From NCBI RefSeq assembly GCF_016808095.1, contig NC_068973.1:7064501-7128500 (forward strand): a stretch of DNA of 64,000 bases, in the 5' to 3' direction. Made by a program: the position numbers and the translations under genes. The first letter of the stretch is position 1, and each line of letters opens with the position of its first letter. Positions 59,300 through 64,000 of this stretch are shown here, piece after piece. The stretch comes from Vigna angularis. Its lineage: Eukaryota; Streptophyta; Magnoliopsida; Fabales; Fabaceae. The notes beneath the pieces were generated by a model. That model saw nothing but the letters and a program-made list of their open reading frames with translations, had not been told where the DNA came from and did not search any database.

Positions 59300-60600
59300 G
59301 TATTTTTAATATATTTTAAAATATTAAAATTAATATAACGTAGATGCACGTTGGAGAGATAATACAAAAATTAAAAAAAAATTACTCACTTTATTGTCCC
59401 TTATTTAGTTTTTCTATTTCTTTCTTAATCCCTTATGCTTAAGAAAAGTATGCATTAATAAAGAAAAGTGATTTTAATGGTTTGAGAATTAGAAAATGGG
59501 GTCGAAACGAGAGAACAAGATAGTGAACTATGCAAAAAGTTTCCCATCAGGAGGATTTAGGTAAAAAGTGACGAAACAATGTGCAATTTCTCTATTTTAA
59601 CCTCATTTATAAAATGAAAAGAAAAATTATGGCTCTCGGAACCAAATATATCTTTAATAAAATATTATTATTGGTTTAATTATTATTTTTTCCTCAATAT
59701 TTTAAGTTATAATATTTGTTTTAGGTTTAATCAAGTCGTATAATGTATCAAATTAATTTAATGTTATTTCTTTCGTTAAATTGGTATTAATTTTATTTGA
59801 AAGCTGATCATATCTCAATCCTAATTAGTAATTTGGTTTCTATATTTTAGTTGTTAAGTGTTTAAAAAAATTTGAAGTTGGACAAGTTGTACCATCCAGA
59901 TTATACAATCCAGAAATGATAAAACTGGAATTTTCTTATATCGGGTGCAAGAAAAAATGAACGTGCAGGAAGAAGCTGCCCATCTGAGTTGAGTGATAGA
60001 TAATCAGGTTTGAAGACTATGGCCCAATAACTTGAACTAAGACACATGGGCTACATTGGATTTGTTCAATGTATCAGTTTGATTTTTAAATGTGTTGCGT
60101 TGCACCATTATTCGGCTTGTATTTGGATGGTTCCGTTGGGCACATTATATTTGTTTTCAATCCATCGCAAGATGGTAACTCTATACCATATTCTCTAAGG
60201 CTGATTGCCATGTTTTATAACAGTGAAAACAGATGATATAGCTATTTGTTCTGTAAACATGAACAATTTATATTCATAGATGTTGATGTTTAGCTCCAGA
60301 CACAAACTATATCCAGATAAACAACTATTTTAAGATGTAATGTTAATAATCCCAGAGAATAAACAAAATCATAAAAGATCTCCTGCCATAAATCATTCAT
60401 CAATTTGAGGCAAGTCGTTTAAAGAATGAAAAGTAAGTGAAAACTGGCCAACCCCTTATGTATCCTGAGGCAAACTGAAAAGATATTGGAGTAGAGCTAG
60501 TTGCATGCAAACAATTGATAAGAGAGATGCAGACATAACATTTCTTTTGAATGTGATATCACATGGACCTAACAACCACTATGTGATAACATATTCTGCA
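59300..60600. other. Intergenic DNA upstream of the COBRA-like gene
   Basis: The stretch is AT-rich. No gene is seen, and the right part is the distal promoter of the COBRA-like gene. Confidence 0.5.
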
Positions 60601-60618
60601 AATCAGTTCAACAAATGT

Positions 60619-60625
60619 TATAAAT
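60619..60625 (+). promoter_or_regulatory. Candidate TATA box of the COBRA-like gene
   Basis: TATAAAT lies 71-77 bp before the start codon, consistent with a leader of about 45 bases. Confidence 0.5.
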
Positions 60626-60695
60626 GCACTAGTACATCTGCACTCTTAGCAAGTTGTGTGCCACACCTGAACTAGTGATTCTGTGAACTTCAGAC

Positions 60696-62985
60696 ATGGA
60701 ATCTGACAGTGGTAAACAGCAGCAAAAGGACACATTTGGATGCTTCAAGTTGGTTGCCTTAATTGCTCTATGCTTTGTTTTAGTTTCTCCAGCAGGTAAA
60801 TTACACAACTATATATGCAAAACACAGGGAAGTTAGAGTTGTAGATATAGTTTTGTTGCTCAGGGATTCATTGTAAGTTATTGATCTTGTTGTGATTGTA
60901 GAATCATTTGATCCATTGGATCCAACTGGGAATGTGACAATAAGATGGGATATCATGTCCTGGACATCAGATGGATATTTGGTAACTTCTGATCATTCTA
61001 TCATAATATGCATGGATTCTATGTTTATGAATATGAAAATGTCTCCAAAAGAATGATCAAATCATGCATAAACTGATCAGTTGTGTTAAATTTTGTAGGC
61101 TACTGTGACATTGTTTAACTTCCAATTGTACCGCAATATTATGAATCCTGGGTGGACTCTGGGGTGGACATGGGCAAAGAAAGAAATAATCTGGGCCATG
61201 ATGGGGGCTCAAGCCACAGAGCAAGGAAACTGTGCCAAGTTCAAGTTGAAGATTCCTCATAGCTGCAAGAGGGACCCTCAAGTGGTTGACTTGCTACCTG
61301 GAGCTCCTTTCAACATGCAGTTCACCAATTGCTGCAGGGGTGGTGTGCTTACATCTTGGGGACAGAACCCTTCAGGTGCAGTATCTTCATTTCAGATAGG
61401 TGTGGGGCTCTCTGGCACCTCCAACAAGACAGTCAAATTGCCTAAGAACTTCAAATTGTTGGGACCTGGACCAGGATATTCTTGTGGCCCTGCTAAGGTT
61501 GTTCCATCCACTGCAATCCTCACAGATGATCGAAGGCGAAAAATGCAGGCATTGAGTATGTGCATACATTACTAATTCCCTTCATTCACTATATCTCTGT
61601 GATTACTCATGCATTGCTATTATTACAAATGAGTTTAATTTTCACACACAGTTAGCTTAAAAAATTTACACCCAACTAAATCAATCTGTATATGACATTA
61701 AAGTATTCAAAAACTAACAATCTTATCATTCATGACAATCTATGATTAGATGACTTGCTAGAAATCCCACGTAAAGTAGAAATAAGAACACTGTACAGTA
61801 TGTATATATTTGGACGCAAATTTGATCTTATAAGTTGGTTTTATGAAGTTGAATTAGACTTAAAATTTATCTTTTTACATAGTATAAGAGTCATAAATTA
61901 GAGTCCATTTTAACCAAATTTATTTTTTGTTGGATTTATTGTTCTATTCATTATCAGTCTCTGTGAGACCACCCATTATGTATATCTCGGTGTGAGAATG
62001 CTTTATACTTAGAATTCTAATTGAATGTTTCGATGATTCTATCTTAATGGTTTTCTATGTAGTGTCTTGGAATGTGACGTGCACTTATTCACAGTTTCTT
62101 GCCTCCAAGAACCCAAGCTGTTGTGTTTCTTTGTCATCTTTCTACAGTGACAAAATCACAGGTTGTCCACCTTGTGCTTGTGGGTGCCAGAATAACGATA
62201 CCTGTGTCACGTAAGCCGCCCTTGTAATTTTACTTTAGTCTTTTCTCCTTCTAATTAGTACTGACATACAATTTTTATCTTACAATGATGGGCATGCAGG
62301 AGAGACTCAAAGATCCTGCAAGAGAATGTCACCTCAACTCATCGAAAATCAGACATCACACCAAAACCATTGTTACAATGCACACACCACCTATGTCATG
62401 TCCGGGTGCACTGGCATTTGAAAGACAACTATCAGGACTATTGGCGTGTCAAGATTGCCATTATCAACTTCAACTATCGATTGAATTTCACCGATTGGTC
62501 TCTTGTTGTGCAGCACCCCAATCTCAATAATGTAACCCAAGTCTATAGCTTTGAATACATGCCACTCCTTCCCTATGAATCCATAAGTGAGTTCTTAGAA
62601 ATGGACTGCAAATGGTTGAGTATTTTCTGTACTAGTGCTTTAGAAGAGGTTTCCTTGATACTCTGCTTGCTGTTTTGTATATGCAGATGACACAGGCATG
62701 TTCTATGGTTTGAAATATTACAATGATCTGTTGATGGAAGCTGGGCCTAAAGGGAATGTTCAGTCTGAGGTGCTCATGAAGAAGGATAAGAACACATTTA
62801 CTCTCAAGCAGGGTTGGGCATTTCCTAGAAGGGTCTACTTTAATGGTGATGAATGCATGCTGCCACCTCCTGATTCATATCCTATGTTGCCAAACTCTGC
62901 CCACAAACCACCAACAACTATTACATTCATTGCAACCTATGTGGTTTTCACATTATTTTTTCATTTGATTGTAACACATTTTTGA
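60696..62985 (+). CDS. COBL: COBRA-like GPI-anchored cell-wall protein
   Basis: Six exons are inferred from GT...AG borders and frame: 60696-60795, 60902-60981, 61099-61555, 62063-62210, 62300-62586 and 62687-62985. Together they make 1371 bases, 456 residues, the usual COBRA length. COBRA proteins sit on the outer plasma membrane and guide cellulose deposition and oriented expansion (established knowledge). The protein shows a hydrophobic signal segment at 16-33 (CFKLVALIALCFVLVSPA) and FDPLDPTGNVTIRWDIMSW, a cellulose-binding-like start. NPGWTLGWTWAKKEIIW, the family signature CCVS at 232-235 in a Cys-rich region, KDNYQDYWRVKIAI and WAFPRRVYFNGDECMLPPPD follow. A C-terminal hydrophobic tail after PNSAHKPP fits GPI-anchor addition. 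All frames join without stops, so it is probably functional. Which COBL subgroup it belongs to cannot be settled by eye. Confidence 0.95.
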
Positions 62986-63713
62986 GGTATAAGAGAGGCT
63001 CTTTTTAGTTTGAAGCTTACAGCTTAGAGAGAGGAATTAGCTGGCAGATATGCAAAATGGAATTTCTTGTGAACTCTTATACATATCAAATGAATATATT
63101 CACTCATAAGGTGACATTTTCTCTTCGGAGTGTTAGTCATTCTTTAATTGGAAGAGTAAGGATGAGAACAAACTAACGAGTATATCAACCCTTACTGCAG
63201 AGTATATCCACAAATCGATTTTCCTTTGTATATTCAAAGAACTGTTCTTTTTTGCATAGTACTTTTTACATTCAATGTAAACCCATCTGCATATGTTTTG
63301 GGATTGTAAAAATGTGAAAATGAGTATTTAACAAATGACTTCAGAAACGGAAGAAGTGATACCTATAATTTCATCTTGGAATCATCATATCAACTCAACA
63401 CTAAAAATAAATTGGATATTCTATAATCTGAAAAAATAATTATCATCCAAGCAAGTAATTTATAATAATTATACAAATCAAAAGCTGAAAAGATGTGTCA
63501 CTTATACTGGGTAAAATGCAATCCCCACGGTGAATAAAGGACAGAATTCTTGTGGCAAGCATTTATGCATCTGTGATACTTTTTATTGCCTTGGTAGCAG
63601 CCTCTATGCCTTTTTGACAATGGGGATGACTTTATCTTTCACAAGCTGGTGCAGAAGAGAGAGATACAACGCTCCAAGAGAGTAGATGGTTCCTCTATAT
63701 TCTCTATGATTGA
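62986..63713. other. Shared 3' intergenic region between two COBRA-like genes
   Basis: The 728 bp between two convergent stop codons hold both 3' untranslated regions. No further gene is seen. Confidence 0.7.
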
Positions 63714-63997
63714 TTAAATAACACTTATCAAAGAAGCTAAAGTGGCTATGAGTGTACTTAGCACAGAGAAAACTAGTTTAGGACTTGCATTTGGCAGCCA
63801 AGGGTAGGCATCTGGAGGAGGCATAACACAGTTATCCCCGTTGAAATAAATCCTTCTGGGGAATGCCCATCCCTTATCAAATGTGAAGGTTGATTTGTCT
63901 TTTCTAAGTAAGATTTCTGATTGAACGTTACCAAGATGTCCAGCTGAAGAAAGAAAATCATTGTAGAACTTGATTCCCCACAGCATACTTGTATCAT
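63714..63997 (-). CDS. COBL: COBRA-like protein, last exon only (gene runs off the window)
   Basis: A splice acceptor AG lies at 63999-63998, and the exon runs from 63997 to the stop at 63714. It reads DTSMLWGIKFYNDFL, GNVQSEILLRKDKSTF, GWAFPRRIYFNGDNCVMPPP and PWLPN, then a hydrophobic tail VFSVLSTLIATLASLISVI for GPI anchoring. It matches the last exon of the neighbouring gene with the same splice phase. The MLWGIKFYND form is closer to the classical COBRA consensus than the neighbour's MFYGLKYYND. The gene is on the opposite strand, so the pair is tail to tail. The other exons lie beyond base 64000. Confidence 0.93.
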
Positions 63998-64000
63998 CTG

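Overview
The window is nuclear DNA of a flowering plant and looks like a legume, possibly in the bean/cowpea group. The signs are AT-rich intergenic DNA, GT-AG introns, plant-specific gene families (UDP-arabinopyranose mutase, COBRA-like proteins), a eukaryotic tRNA-Asp without encoded CCA, and mostly LTR retrotransposons of plant lineages, including an Ogre-like one. The species call is inference from repeat style only.

Only four host genes are convincing: a complete four-exon reversibly glycosylated polypeptide / UDP-arabinopyranose mutase gene on the minus strand (43319-44655), a tRNA-Asp(GTC) gene (37441-37512), a complete six-exon COBRA-like gene on the plus strand (60696-62985), and the last exon of a second COBRA-like gene converging on it from the right edge (63714-63997, minus).

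From about 7.5 to 30.5 kb lies one nest of mobile elements. The oldest layer is a decayed Ty1/copia element on the minus strand. A 16.9-kb LTR element of Athila-like type (8403-25318, TG...CA ends, 5-bp duplication GACGC) split its reverse transcriptase, and a solo LTR of the same family (26499-28206, duplication GTAAC) split its integrase region. Inside the 16.9-kb element sits a decayed Ogre-like sequence with a 4.75-kb 5' LTR, tRNA-Arg-type primer site, broken ORF1 and gag, no pol and no recognisable 3' LTR. Inside that LTR sits a 542-bp foldback Mutator-type element with a perfect 9-bp duplication. Three unrelated layers carry the same CpG-rich motif (GGACG-NN-CGTCC or GAACGCTCGTCC).

From 30.5 to 43 kb the DNA is AT-rich and intergenic, with diverged tandem repeats, a (TA)n tract, the tRNA gene and a dead CACTA (TNP2-type) transposase. 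After the mutase gene, 46.8-50.3 kb holds a broken FAR1/MULE-type transposase and two inverted, broken plant-mobile-domain gene copies. From 50.3 to 56.0 kb there is a chromodomain Ty3/gypsy remnant (3.3-kb LTR plus integrase) next to a second, oppositely oriented piece of the same LTR, giving a hairpin-capable arrangement. From 56 to 60.6 kb I see no recognisable gene.

The most unusual points are the composite element whose LTRs look younger than the wreck they enclose, its duplicated tRNA-Asp primer binding site with two alternative LTR ends, and the shared CpG motif array. All exon limits, divergence estimates and lineage names come from reading by eye.
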